Below are positions 7,456 to 17,075 of a DNA stretch of 64,000 nt, piece after piece; the first letter of the stretch is position 1; each line of letters begins with the position of its first letter. This DNA is from Flammeovirgaceae bacterium. Lineage in GTDB: Bacteria > Bacteroidota > Bacteroidia > Cytophagales > Cyclobacteriaceae. The stretch lies in NCBI GenBank assembly GCA_020635915.1, contig JACJYU010000002.1:62001-126000 (forward strand), written 5' to 3'. The notes beneath the pieces are model-generated. The model made no database searches. It was not told where the DNA came from and worked only from the letters and a program-made list of their open reading frames with translations. The translations under genes and the position numbers were made by a program.

Positions 7456-7805
7456 TTATTTTAAGTTCTTTTTATCTGTTTCAAATTTCATCTTTTTCGT
7501 CCAAGCGTTGGCAACAAAACAGGCTCTTTTGGTTTTTTAGCGCTTGCTTTGTGTGTCGGAAAAACCAAATGTGCTGTTTGTGTGTGGGCTTTCTTTGTAT
7601 GCCACACAACGTTTGTACATCCAAGCACATGTGCAATATTCCCCTCTCCCCCTGTCGCCTAATTGAGCGCACCGGGGGCGTCCATGAAATTACATATTAC
7701 GCCCATCATTTTTCAAAAACAGCCAAATTACGGCCAAATTGAGGGTTTGTGGCCACAGCCTCCCGCCCCGCTTACGGGCAAAACCGGCATTTGGGAACTA
7801 TGCCC
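7456..7805. other. Gene-free leader of the restriction operon with inverted repeats
   Basis: No convincing gene in 350 bp. It holds several inverted repeats. TTTGGTTTTT (7528-7537) faces AAAAACCAAA (7560-7569). TTGTGTGTGG near 7578 faces CCACACAA near 7602. GCACATGTGC near 7625 is self-complementary. They could be regulatory sites for the operon or the edge of the acquired segment; neither is shown. Confidence 0.4.
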
Positions 7806-8321
7806 TTAACCTGGGGACCCGGCAATCCCATCGAAATCATAGTCCGCCCGCTTCAGGGCCTGCCTGGCGGCTTCCATGGCAATGGGTTTAGGGTTCGGTG
7901 GGTGCACGGGCACCTCTTCCGTTGCCGCCAGCTTCTTCAAAAGGTCCTGGGTTTGCCCTTGTGTCAGCGCCTCGCACACATCGTACAGCCCCCCAGGCGC
8001 TTCTTCGGCCGCATCGTGTTTTTCCAACACATGCCGTATCACTTTTATCAATGGCATGGTAGGCGGGGGCACCATCAAAGAGGTGATGGCCGCATGTTCG
8101 AGCCGGTAGCGGGGAAGAAGCTCCTGCATGATGGCCTGGCCTGCCATTTTTGCCGCGGGAAAAAGCGTTTTTTCTTCCATCTTAATGTGCTTCAGCAATT
8201 GGGTGCGGAACTGGTGGTAGTAATCCATATCGATTTGGCCGGGCTGTTCGGTGGCCTTGTCCAACAACCTATCGATCCGCTGGTGGTCCCTGGTGAAGAA
8301 ATCGTGCAAGGGCTTGTTCAT
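7806..8321 (-). CDS. Hemerythrin HHE-domain protein
   Basis: About 171 residues from the ATG at 8321, which begins MNKPLHDFFTRDH; the frame stays open further upstream only through a TTG. Histidine-rich helices fit a four-helix hemerythrin fold that binds a di-iron centre. Visible pieces are HDFFTRDHQ, LLKHIKMEEKTLFP, LEHAAIT and HVLEKHDAAEE. Such cytoplasmic proteins sense or handle O2, NO or iron; the substrate is not evident here. The tail is proline-rich (VHPPNPKP). It stands alone between the restriction operon and the peptidase genes. Confidence 0.8.
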   Translation of the reverse strand: MNKPLHDFFTRDHQRIDRLLDKATEQPGQIDMDYYHQFRTQLLKHIKMEEKTLFPAAKMAGQAIMQELLPRYRLEHAAITSLMVPPPTMPLIKVIRHVLEKHDAAEEAPGGLYDVCEALTQGQTQDLLKKLAATEEVPVHPPNPKPIAMEAARQALKRADYDFDGIAGSPG

Positions 8322-8545
8322 ACGCTTTTTGTAATACCCCCAAGTTATCAAAAAACAAAAAAAGGAAAAAAAAGCTATGGCACTGGTTCAACCTACTCAA
8401 CGTTCCAATTTCACTCGGATTTACATAGGTTTTCAAACCTAGGCCATCATAAGCACTTGGGATTCCTTCGATAGCCTTATACTCCACACGACAGAATACA
8501 TAACATCTATAAATTTATGCCTGGTGAAATGCCAGTTTGAACCAA

Positions 8546-11323
8546 TTATGGGTTACCCAAATGGTCCCAGTTGATCAAAACGTTCCACACCAGCGGGGCA
8601 TCGTGGTGGTTGAGGTAGCGGTGCAGCGGATCAAACGTAAACGCTATGACCCGGCCAGCGCCCTGGGGCACGTTGAATATCCCCCCGTGGCCAATGATGG
8701 CCTGCTCGTTGCGCACCATCCCAGACAGTACGTAAGGGGCATCCTTTTTCCCTTCTTCCTTTTTTTCCTTTTCCACCTTCCTGTCGGGCATGCCCATCAC
8801 CGGGCCGGTATAGGGAATTTCGTCTTTCAAGGGCTTGGTGCCGTACTGCAGCACCATCATGCCCCTGTTGTATTTATCAACCTGGAACAAGGGGCCATTG
8901 CCGCGGAACACGTGGAAGGTGCCCGGGTAGCCATACAGCACCGGGCTGTTCGACTGGCGCGCTTTTACCGTTACCACCGAACCGGGATGGAACAACCCTG
9001 ATGCCTGGTAGGGCTCCAGTTCACGGGCGATCCCTGTTTCGGCCACCATCTTGGTGGAGTTGTCCAGGGTGACCACCACCCCTCCTGCATCAATAAATGC
9101 CTTCAGTTGCCCCATGCCTTCCATTCCCGGGCCACCGGTCATGTCGTTGGTGGCATCGGGCATGCCATGCGAAGGGTACTCGGCCGTCTTGGTAAACGGC
9201 ATCGGGCCAAATTTTGAGTCCACCCCGTAAATAAAATCCCCCACATTGCCCCTCATGCGGGGCACCAATATCACGTCAAACTTCTTGCGCAAGTCCCCGG
9301 CCTTAAGGTCGTCTTTGTCGATGGATGTATAGGGAATTCCCCTTTCATCAAAGGTGTAGCGCGACCACCCTTCGTCCTGGGTGCTGAACCAACTGTGGTA
9401 AATGGCCACCCGTGGCAAGGTCACCTCGTGTTGCTTGCCTCCCGGGGCATTGGCCACGGCTATCAGGTCCAGTTGGTACTGGCTCCCGATCTTATCGGAC
9501 TGCCCCCGTGTAAGCCCTTTGAAGATGACCGACCCGGGGAGCAGAGTGTCGCCACCCACCACCTGCATTTCGTCCAGTACGGACAGGGTGGCTTTCTTGT
9601 TCTGCGACTTGACCCAGTACATGGCCGGCAGCACGGTGTTTTGTGCTTTGTAATCCAGTACGTAGGTGTTCCCGTTGCCCTCCACTTCCCCTTTGTACAC
9701 CACATCCGAGGTGACCATCTTCAGGTCGTTTGCGCCAAACTTCACTTCATCCTCCGCCTTTACCTCCACCCCATATAACAGGCCCAGGGTCCAGGCGATG
9801 TCATCGTATGGGGGGAACTTGGCTTCTTTTGGATAGGCCTGCTTGGTGAGCAGCGTGATGGCGAGGTTGCGGTAAGGCTGGTCCAGCAGCACCACATATT
9901 CCCCCTCTTTGCTCCCCGGTTTTGTTTCATGCACTTCTATGCCCTGCATGCGCAATTGGTTGATCAAATACGCCACCATGGCGGGGTCCTTTTGGGCCTT
10001 GGGCACAACAAAGGCTTTGGGGGTGCCGGTTTTTCCTTTCTCAATGGCATTTACGCCCTTTTTGTAGAAGTTGTGCAACAACAGCTTACCGTTGTCGGCC
10101 GCGTAGGTAAGCGATGCCAGCACCCCGGCCTGCATGTAGTTGGTGTTGTTACGCGAAGACCAGTACACCTCTTGTGTGGGGGGCGCTGGGCGGTACCATT
10201 CCCTGCTGGTGGCGGGGTCCCCCGCATATTTTTGTTTTGACAGGTCGCGCAGGTAGGTGTTGGCGCCAGCATTGCCAAAGGTTTCATAAAAGCGCCCTAT
10301 ACTGTTGTGGTTGTTGGCCACCCACATGGCATAGCCAGGCCACCAGCCGTCAAAGAAGGCCCAGGTAAAAGTACCGGGAAGGCCCTGTGCCGCCATGGAA
10401 GTAATTTCGTTGTTGGCCATGGTCTGCCACTCCCCAATGGTAATGGGGTCCATGTAGTCGTTGTAAGGGCCGGTGCCTGTGGAGATGTACAGCAAAGGCA
10501 CGGACTCGTGAAGGTCCAACATAACGGACGGGTGCCACTTATAGTACACTTTGAAGATGGCCTTGCTCAAGGCCTGCGACACCTGTATGCCATCGCGGTT
10601 GTTGTCGTGGAACACATACTTGCCCCAATAGGGCGTGCTCCTGGGAAAACCATCATCATATTCCTTCCTGGATTTGGTGTAGCGATAGTACCAGTCCACT
10701 TGCTTGTCACGCCCATCCGGCTCGGAAGCGGGGTTGATCAATACAATTACGTTGTCAAGGATGTTTTTGATGTAGTCCGAATGGCCAGCCACCAGCCGGT
10801 AGGCCAGTTCCATCAGCATCTCCGGGGAGCCCATCTCCGTGGAGTGAAGGCCACCGTTGAGGTAGTAAACCGGTTTGCTGTCCTTGATTATTTCAACGGC
10901 TTCCGCGCTGGAAACCTTTCGCGGGTCCGACAGCCTGGCGAGTTGTTGCTGGTAATGCGTGAGGCGGCCCATGGACGTTTCGCTGCCGATGACCACCAGT
11001 TTTATGGGCCTGCCCTCCTCGGTAGTCCCGATTTGCTCCACTTTGATCAGCGGGGAGGCCTTGGCGAGGGCCTCGTAGTAGGCATAGATTTCGGAAGTGT
11101 GGTGCATGACGCCTGGCGCCCCTATGATCTGGCCAAAGTGTTCCAATGGAGAGGGTATATTGGGGTCATCGGGGAGGTCGAGCACGATGGAGGGAAGGAA
11201 CTGCGGGTCGGTGGTATATTCCCTGATCTTCCCATTGTACTGCTCATCGATTTGTTGTGCCAATAAGTGCGTGGTGCCCATGGCCAACGCCAGGCAGAAA
11301 GGCATGATGTAGTGTTTAAGCAT
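8546..11323 (-). CDS. Secreted M14 family zinc carboxypeptidase-like protein (copy 1)
   Basis: 925 residues with an N-terminal signal peptide (MLKHYIMPFCLALAM...LLAQQ). The M14 metal site is seen as HSTE in NGGLHSTEMGSPEM, with the later zinc histidine in VMLDLHESVPLLY. The catalytic glutamate is probably that in GRFYETFGNAGANTY. A large C-terminal part (from ~450) contains WFSTQDEGWSRYTFD and ends GRVIAFTFDPLHRYL...VLINWDHLGNP; it is shared with the neighbouring paralogue. Likely a periplasmic or exported peptidase of unknown specificity. It is followed 3' only by the hemerythrin gene, ~220 bp away. Confidence 0.88.
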   Translation of the reverse strand: MLKHYIMPFCLALAMGTTHLLAQQIDEQYNGKIREYTTDPQFLPSIVLDLPDDPNIPSPLEHFGQIIGAPGVMHHTSEIYAYYEALAKASPLIKVEQIGTTEEGRPIKLVVIGSETSMGRLTHYQQQLARLSDPRKVSSAEAVEIIKDSKPVYYLNGGLHSTEMGSPEMLMELAYRLVAGHSDYIKNILDNVIVLINPASEPDGRDKQVDWYYRYTKSRKEYDDGFPRSTPYWGKYVFHDNNRDGIQVSQALSKAIFKVYYKWHPSVMLDLHESVPLLYISTGTGPYNDYMDPITIGEWQTMANNEITSMAAQGLPGTFTWAFFDGWWPGYAMWVANNHNSIGRFYETFGNAGANTYLRDLSKQKYAGDPATSREWYRPAPPTQEVYWSSRNNTNYMQAGVLASLTYAADNGKLLLHNFYKKGVNAIEKGKTGTPKAFVVPKAQKDPAMVAYLINQLRMQGIEVHETKPGSKEGEYVVLLDQPYRNLAITLLTKQAYPKEAKFPPYDDIAWTLGLLYGVEVKAEDEVKFGANDLKMVTSDVVYKGEVEGNGNTYVLDYKAQNTVLPAMYWVKSQNKKATLSVLDEMQVVGGDTLLPGSVIFKGLTRGQSDKIGSQYQLDLIAVANAPGGKQHEVTLPRVAIYHSWFSTQDEGWSRYTFDERGIPYTSIDKDDLKAGDLRKKFDVILVPRMRGNVGDFIYGVDSKFGPMPFTKTAEYPSHGMPDATNDMTGGPGMEGMGQLKAFIDAGGVVVTLDNSTKMVAETGIARELEPYQASGLFHPGSVVTVKARQSNSPVLYGYPGTFHVFRGNGPLFQVDKYNRGMMVLQYGTKPLKDEIPYTGPVMGMPDRKVEKEKKEEGKKDAPYVLSGMVRNEQAIIGHGGIFNVPQGAGRVIAFTFDPLHRYLNHHDAPLVWNVLINWDHLGNP

Positions 11324-11442
11324 CGAAAATAGGTTTAGGTTTTAATAATGAAATCCTTCCAAAGCAGCCCCCACCAGGGGCAACATATTTTTTTCTGCCG
11401 ATGGTGGTGGCCAGTGCCTTGCCAAAAGGTATGCCCAGGTGA

Positions 11443-14202
11443 TTACAAATGGTCCCAGTTGATCAATACGTTCCACACCAAGGGGGCATCGCTCAAGTTA
11501 AGGAAACGGTGCAAAGGATCAAAAGTGAAGGCCACCGCCCTGCCTTTGCCCACGGGCACATTATAGATGGTGCCATGCCCGATGATGGTTTGCTCGTTGC
11601 GCACCATGCCCGACAATACATAGGGCACCTCACCGCTTTTTGTTGCCGCCCCTGAGGAAGCGGCTGGTTTTTCCTTTTCCGGGAGGCCCATTATAGGCCC
11701 TGTATATTCCACATCGTCTTTCAAGGGCTTAGTGCCATATTGCAACACCATCATGTCCCTACTGTGTTTTGGCGTTTGAAACAATGGCGCAATGCCTTTG
11801 AAAACGGGAAACACCTCGGGGTAGCCATACGTCACGGGGCTGTCCTTTTTCTTCTTTACATTGACCACAGACCCGGGATGAAAAAGACCGGGGGCATTGT
11901 AGGCATTCAACCCGGGGATTACCCCGGCATCCACCAACATTTTGGTTGCATTGTCCAGCGTTACGATCACCCCGCCTTCGTCCACAAATTGCCGCAATTG
12001 GCTTACCCCTGCAAAACCAGGCCCGCCCGTCATGTCATCGGTGGCATCGGGGGAACCGTGGGAAGGAAATTCCTTGGTTTTGGTGTAAGGGAGGGGACTC
12101 CATTTTTTGTTTATCCCATTGACAAAGTCGCTTCCGTCACCGCGCATCCTGGGCACCAGCACCACATCAAATTTTGCCTTCAATCCCCCGGCCTTCAAGT
12201 CGTCTTTGTCTATGGAGGTGTAAGGGATCCCATACGTATCAAAGGTGAACCGCGACCAGCCTTCGTCCTGTGTGCTGAACCAACTGTGGTAGATGGCCAC
12301 GCGTGGCAAGGCCACTTCATGCTGCCTGGCCGTGGGGGCCGTGCCTACGGCCACCAGGTCAAGGCCAAACTGTTGGCCCATTTTCTTTGCCTGGTCGGGG
12401 GTAATGCCGGAGAAAACCACCGTCCCTGCCTCCATGGGGGCATCGTTTATGGTTGCGCTTTCGTCCAGCACACTGATTTTTAATTTTTTGTTTTGTGACT
12501 TTGCCCAATACATGGCAGGAAGCACTGCATTTTGGGCTTTGTAGTTGAGCACGTATGTTCCACCATTGCCGCTAACCTTTCCTTCGTACTTTACTTCGCT
12601 GGTAAGCCGTTTCAACCCACTGGTTGGATAGTCCACCTTGTCTTCGGCCTTCACGTCCACGCCATAAAGGTAGCCCATCGTCCAGGCGATATCGTCATAA
12701 GGGGGAAACTTGGCCGTGGAAGGATAATCTTGCCTGGACAGCAGCGACACTGCCAGGTTGCGGTAAGGCTGGTCCAACAGCACCACGTAATCGCCCGAGG
12801 GTGCCTGGTGCACCTCTATGTCCTGCTTCATCAGTTGGTTTACCAGGTAAGCCGACATGTTGGGGTCGCGTTGTTCCCTGGGAATGACATAGGCACGGGG
12901 CGACCCTTCTTTGCCACGCTTAATATTGTTCAACCCTTTTTGATAAAAATTGTGGAGCAGCAGGCTGGCATTGGTGGCGGTGTAGCCCAGGGCAGCAATT
13001 ACACCAGCCTCCATATAATTGATATTGTTCCTGGAAGACCAGTTCACTTTCTCCGTGGCCGGGTCGGGACGGTACCATTCCCTACGGGTTACGGGGTCTC
13101 CCGCAAAACTGGATTTTGATAAGTCTCGCACATAGGTATTTGCCCCTGCGTTGCCAAATGTTTCATAAAAACGCCCGGTGGCATTGTGGTTGTTGGCGAT
13201 CCAGAACAAATAACCGGGGTACCACCCATCGTAAAACGCCCACGTAAAGGCACCGGGCAGCCCTTGGGTGGCCAGTGCGGTCACGTCATGGTTGGCCATT
13301 ACCTGCCATTCGCCTACCAAAATCGGGTCGATGGTTTCATTGTACGGCCCCGTGCCGGTGGACATATAGATGAGGGGCACGGACTCGTGCAGGTCGTGCA
13401 TGACCGTAGGGTGCCAATCGTAATAAATCTTGTACGCGGCCTTGGTCAGCTCCTGCGATACCTGCAACCCATCGCGGTTGTTGTCGTGGAACACGTATTT
13501 GCCCCAATAAGGAGGCGAGTGCATGAAGCCGTCTTCATAGTCGGTGTGTTTTTTGGAATACCGATGGTACCAGTCCACCTGCTTGTCGCGGCCATCGGCT
13601 TCGGAGGCGGGGTTCACAATAACGATCACATTGTCCATGATGTTTTTGATTTCCTTGCTGGTGCCGGTGGCCAGCCTGTAGGTGAGTTCCATCATCATCT
13701 CTGGAGACCCCATCTCCGGGGAATGCAGCCCGGCATTGAGGTAATAAATGGGCTTGCTATCGGCAATAACGGCCTCCACATCCTTGCCTTCCAGCTTGCG
13801 TGGATCGGCAAGCAACGCCAGTTGGCCACGGTAGTGGTCCATCCGTTTCATTGTTTCTTCGCTGGCGACCACCACCAACTGAATGGGCCTCCCCTCTTCC
13901 GTAGTGCCCACTTGCTGCATGGACACCTTGGGGGAAGCCTTGGCCAACGCTGCGTAGTAACCGTAGATTTCGCTGGTGGTGTGCATCTCGCCAGGGGCGC
14001 CTATGATCTTGCCAAAATGCGCCAGGGGGGATGGTACGTTGGGGACAATGGTCAGATCAAGTACGGACTGCGGCAAAAAGCGCGGGTCGGTAGTATATTC
14101 TTTTATCTTCCCGTTGTACTTCTCATCGATTTGCTGGGCAAACAGTGGGGCACCGCCAAGCATGAACGAAAAGCAGGCCAATAACAAATAGTGTTTTCGC
14201 AT
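11443..14202 (-). CDS. Secreted M14 family zinc carboxypeptidase-like protein (copy 2)
   Basis: 919 residues and collinear with copy 1 from end to end, so the two arose by tandem duplication. Signal peptide MRKHYLLLACFSFMLGG...FAQQ. Metal motif HSPE in NAGLHSPEMGSPEM, second histidine in VMHDLHESVPLIY, glutamate in GRFYETFGN. The main differences are in the lysine/alanine-rich linker before GEVPYVLSGMVRNEQ. The gap to copy 1 is ~120 bp and contains a short GC-rich hairpin at 11367-11381, so separate transcription is possible. Both copies keep all catalytic residues, which argues against one being a pseudogene. Confidence 0.88.
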   Translation of the reverse strand: MRKHYLLLACFSFMLGGAPLFAQQIDEKYNGKIKEYTTDPRFLPQSVLDLTIVPNVPSPLAHFGKIIGAPGEMHTTSEIYGYYAALAKASPKVSMQQVGTTEEGRPIQLVVVASEETMKRMDHYRGQLALLADPRKLEGKDVEAVIADSKPIYYLNAGLHSPEMGSPEMMMELTYRLATGTSKEIKNIMDNVIVIVNPASEADGRDKQVDWYHRYSKKHTDYEDGFMHSPPYWGKYVFHDNNRDGLQVSQELTKAAYKIYYDWHPTVMHDLHESVPLIYMSTGTGPYNETIDPILVGEWQVMANHDVTALATQGLPGAFTWAFYDGWYPGYLFWIANNHNATGRFYETFGNAGANTYVRDLSKSSFAGDPVTRREWYRPDPATEKVNWSSRNNINYMEAGVIAALGYTATNASLLLHNFYQKGLNNIKRGKEGSPRAYVIPREQRDPNMSAYLVNQLMKQDIEVHQAPSGDYVVLLDQPYRNLAVSLLSRQDYPSTAKFPPYDDIAWTMGYLYGVDVKAEDKVDYPTSGLKRLTSEVKYEGKVSGNGGTYVLNYKAQNAVLPAMYWAKSQNKKLKISVLDESATINDAPMEAGTVVFSGITPDQAKKMGQQFGLDLVAVGTAPTARQHEVALPRVAIYHSWFSTQDEGWSRFTFDTYGIPYTSIDKDDLKAGGLKAKFDVVLVPRMRGDGSDFVNGINKKWSPLPYTKTKEFPSHGSPDATDDMTGGPGFAGVSQLRQFVDEGGVIVTLDNATKMLVDAGVIPGLNAYNAPGLFHPGSVVNVKKKKDSPVTYGYPEVFPVFKGIAPLFQTPKHSRDMMVLQYGTKPLKDDVEYTGPIMGLPEKEKPAASSGAATKSGEVPYVLSGMVRNEQTIIGHGTIYNVPVGKGRAVAFTFDPLHRFLNLSDAPLVWNVLINWDHL

Positions 14203-14405
14203 AGGGTTTTGTGTTTTTACGGGAGGCGAAAAGTAATCAATACCCCACCGCCCACATGGCCGGGATTGATAAACGGTAAAGTTTGTTTATGGGCGAAAAT
14301 ATAGCCCCTTAACAGCTTCAACAAGGAATCCCCAAGACCCGTAAAAAAAAACCAAATGGTATTTATTAAGGAATGGCCATCCTTGTTATAGACATGCGTA
14401 CCTGT

Positions 14406-17075
14406 TCATTCGTGCTTCAATGTTTCGGCAGGATTGGTATGTGCCGCTTTTAGCGAATGGTAGCTTACCGTCAGCAAGGCAATCAGTACGCCACCCAGCA
14501 TACTTGCCGCGAACAGGGGCCAATCCATATCCGTCCTGAATTCAAACTTGCCGAGCCATTGCCTCATCACATACCATGAAAACGGAATGGCCATCACAAA
14601 GGCAATGGCAGAAAGGACCATAAACTGTTTGTTCATCAGGGCAAAAATACTTCCAAGCCCCGCACCCATTACCTTGCGGATGCCTATCTCTTTGGTCCTG
14701 TTCACCGCATTGATGCCGGACAACCCAAACAGGCCAAGGCATGAAATAAGTATGGCAAAGCCGGTGGACAACCCAACAATGCGCATCCACCGTTGGTACG
14801 ATTCGTATTGCCTGGCCACATCCTCGTCCATAAAGCTGTAGTCAAAAGGTTTGTCCGGGTACATGGCTGCCCACACTTTACTTATTTTTTTAATGGTTCC
14901 AGGGATATCCTGGGGCCGCACTTTCAGCAGCATGGCGGCAAGGTGGCCGGCAAACCCCCTATCCATACTTAAAAACATGGGCTCAATCGTGGTTTCCAAA
15001 GAGCGGTAGTGGTAATCCTTTACCACCCCGATGACGCGCGCGCCAGGCCCAACGGAATCTTCACCATAATTAAGGTATTCCTCCAGCGGGCTGGTCCACC
15101 CCATGTCCTTGACGAGGGCTTCATTGACAATAACCGCATTGGTATCGGAGGGGATGCCCGGGTCAAAGTTCCTGCCGGAGACAAGTTCAAGGCCCAGCAA
15201 CGGTATGTAGTACGGATCGACCGCATACACAAAGGCAGACCGGTTGACGCCATCGATTTTATAGCCGCTTTTTGACCAGCCCCTGTTGAACGAGGAACTA
15301 GTGCCGGAAACAGCCACCACGTCAGGCTCCTGTTGCAGGCGTGCGCGAAATTGCGCTACCACTTTTTCAGCATCATTGTTCCACCCCGTTTGGGTGGGGA
15401 CCACCAGCACCTGGGCGGTATTGTACCCCAGGTCTTTGGTGGTGATAAAATACATCTGTTTGTACATCACCACCGAACTGATAATAAGAAAAGCGGACAA
15501 AGCAAATTGCAGCACCACCAATGGTTTGGCAAAGGCCGCCCCCATCTTTGCGCCATATAATTTTTTCAACACCAGGGCAGGGTTGAAACCCGAGAGCACC
15601 AATGACGGGTAGGCGCCCGCCAGTATCCCCACCAGCAGCGCAATGGCCAGCCCATAGGCCAGCAGGGCGAGCATGCCTGTGCCAGTTAAGGAGATGGCCT
15701 TGCCGGTAAACCCATTAAAATAGGGCAAAAACAATAGGGCAAGGCCGATGCCAATTATCAGGGACGAAAAGGCCAACATCATTGACTCCAACCCAAATTG
15801 GAAGACCAATTGTTTCCTGAATGCGCCCAACACCTTACGTACCCCCACCTCCTTCCTGCGTGAGGCCGAGGAAGTGAGCGCCAATGAAATATAATTGATG
15901 CAGGCGATCAAGAGGATCAGCAAGGCGATGCCACCCAGGATAAACGAATATTGCGGGTCGCTGACCTTTTCCCAGTCAATCCCCTTTGTGAGGTGGATGT
16001 CTGTCAAGGCGGTATGGCCATAGTGGAAGATATCAATGTTGTCAGGCACGCTCCCCTCTTTGCGCCAGTTTTTAAGGCGCTCCCCCATATATTTTTCCGT
16101 GATCTGCCCCAGGGCATGGTCGAACGAGGCGAGGTCGCTGCCTGCCTTTAGCTGCACAAAGGTGGGCGTGTTAAAATTCCCCCAGCTTTGCACCTGGCGC
16201 TCATAGAATGGGCGGTTTTCCATGGGGAGCAAAATCTTGAAACCAATGCTCGAGTTGGGGGGCGGTGTTTCCATAATGCCCGTCACCATAAAAGACCGCT
16301 CGCCTTCACTATCAACCTGCAATACTTTCCCGATAGGGTCTTCACCCTCAAAATATTTATGGGCGATTTCTTTGGTGATGACCACTTCTGAATTGGTTTG
16401 AAAGAATTTGTCCTTGTTCCCCACCAGGGGCGTAAAGGAAAACATCTTGAAAAAATCCGCGTCCACATAGGTAAGGTCCTCTGTAAAGGCTTTGTCCCTG
16501 TAGCGTACAATGCCTTTAAAGCTGGGGGAATAGCGGGTGGCATATTCCACCATTGAGGCTTCCTGCTTAAGGACTTCCTTCAAAGGCATCTGCATGTAGG
16601 CGTGCGAACGGTACCTGTCCTTTTCCGGCACGTTTGTGTTCCAATAGGCATATTCGTGCACATCAATACGGTAGATGTTGTCCTTGTTTGCCTGGAATTG
16701 GTCAAAGCTTTTTTCATCCCTGATAAAAAGGAATATCAATATGCAAAAGGCAATGCCAATGCTCAGCCCAACCGCGTTGATAATGGAATACATTTTTCGC
16801 TTTTGGATGTTCCGCCAGGTGACTTTAAAGTAATTTCCTAACATAATGGTATTGATTATTGTGATGGAAAACCGGTTCCTCAAAAAGATTTCCGGGTGAA
16901 AGAAGCGTAATACGTTCCAGAGCAAACGCCTTTTGGCAAAGCCTGGCCCTTTTGTGCCCCGGTCAACCTCGAATTGCTCCATTAGATCGCCCTCGATGCC
17001 CTCATGCAAGGCCCCCGGGCAAAACCACCGAAGGAAACGCAAGGCCATTGTTGGGGGTGTGGGTTTCCTATTCAT
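14406..17075 (-). CDS. ABC transporter permease (FtsX/MacB type) with N-terminal permease-prefix domain, PadR operon gene 2
   Basis: 889 residues. Residues 1-~77 form a cytoplasmic prefix (RFLRWFCPGALHEGIEGDLMEQF) shared with the next gene; the membrane part begins at MLGNYFKVTWRNIQKRK. TM1 is near 100-118, followed by a large periplasmic MacB-like domain. A first FtsX helix bundle with KEVGVRKVLGA lies near 408, a second periplasmic domain follows, and a last bundle with KEIGIRKVMGA lies near 800. The end is NPAETLKHE. Its ATG sits inside the last codons of the upstream permease gene (8-bp overlap), so the two are translated together. From family knowledge, prefix-domain permeases are encoded with PadR repressors. 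The ATPase partner is not in the window. Confidence 0.9.
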   Translation of the reverse strand: MNRKPTPPTMALRFLRWFCPGALHEGIEGDLMEQFEVDRGTKGPGFAKRRLLWNVLRFFHPEIFLRNRFSITIINTIMLGNYFKVTWRNIQKRKMYSIINAVGLSIGIAFCILIFLFIRDEKSFDQFQANKDNIYRIDVHEYAYWNTNVPEKDRYRSHAYMQMPLKEVLKQEASMVEYATRYSPSFKGIVRYRDKAFTEDLTYVDADFFKMFSFTPLVGNKDKFFQTNSEVVITKEIAHKYFEGEDPIGKVLQVDSEGERSFMVTGIMETPPPNSSIGFKILLPMENRPFYERQVQSWGNFNTPTFVQLKAGSDLASFDHALGQITEKYMGERLKNWRKEGSVPDNIDIFHYGHTALTDIHLTKGIDWEKVSDPQYSFILGGIALLILLIACINYISLALTSSASRRKEVGVRKVLGAFRKQLVFQFGLESMMLAFSSLIIGIGLALLFLPYFNGFTGKAISLTGTGMLALLAYGLAIALLVGILAGAYPSLVLSGFNPALVLKKLYGAKMGAAFAKPLVVLQFALSAFLIISSVVMYKQMYFITTKDLGYNTAQVLVVPTQTGWNNDAEKVVAQFRARLQQEPDVVAVSGTSSSFNRGWSKSGYKIDGVNRSAFVYAVDPYYIPLLGLELVSGRNFDPGIPSDTNAVIVNEALVKDMGWTSPLEEYLNYGEDSVGPGARVIGVVKDYHYRSLETTIEPMFLSMDRGFAGHLAAMLLKVRPQDIPGTIKKISKVWAAMYPDKPFDYSFMDEDVARQYESYQRWMRIVGLSTGFAILISCLGLFGLSGINAVNRTKEIGIRKVMGAGLGSIFALMNKQFMVLSAIAFVMAIPFSWYVMRQWLGKFEFRTDMDWPLFAASMLGGVLIALLTVSYHSLKAAHTNPAETLKHE

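Noticed and set aside
10307..11266. Long plus-strand frame opposite the first M14 gene
   Set aside because: Antisense shadow of a gene with clear signal peptide and metal motifs; the translation has no recognisable domain.
13186..14184. Long plus-strand frame opposite the second M14 gene
   Set aside because: Same reason; it mirrors the shadow in the paralogue, as expected from shared coding on the other strand.
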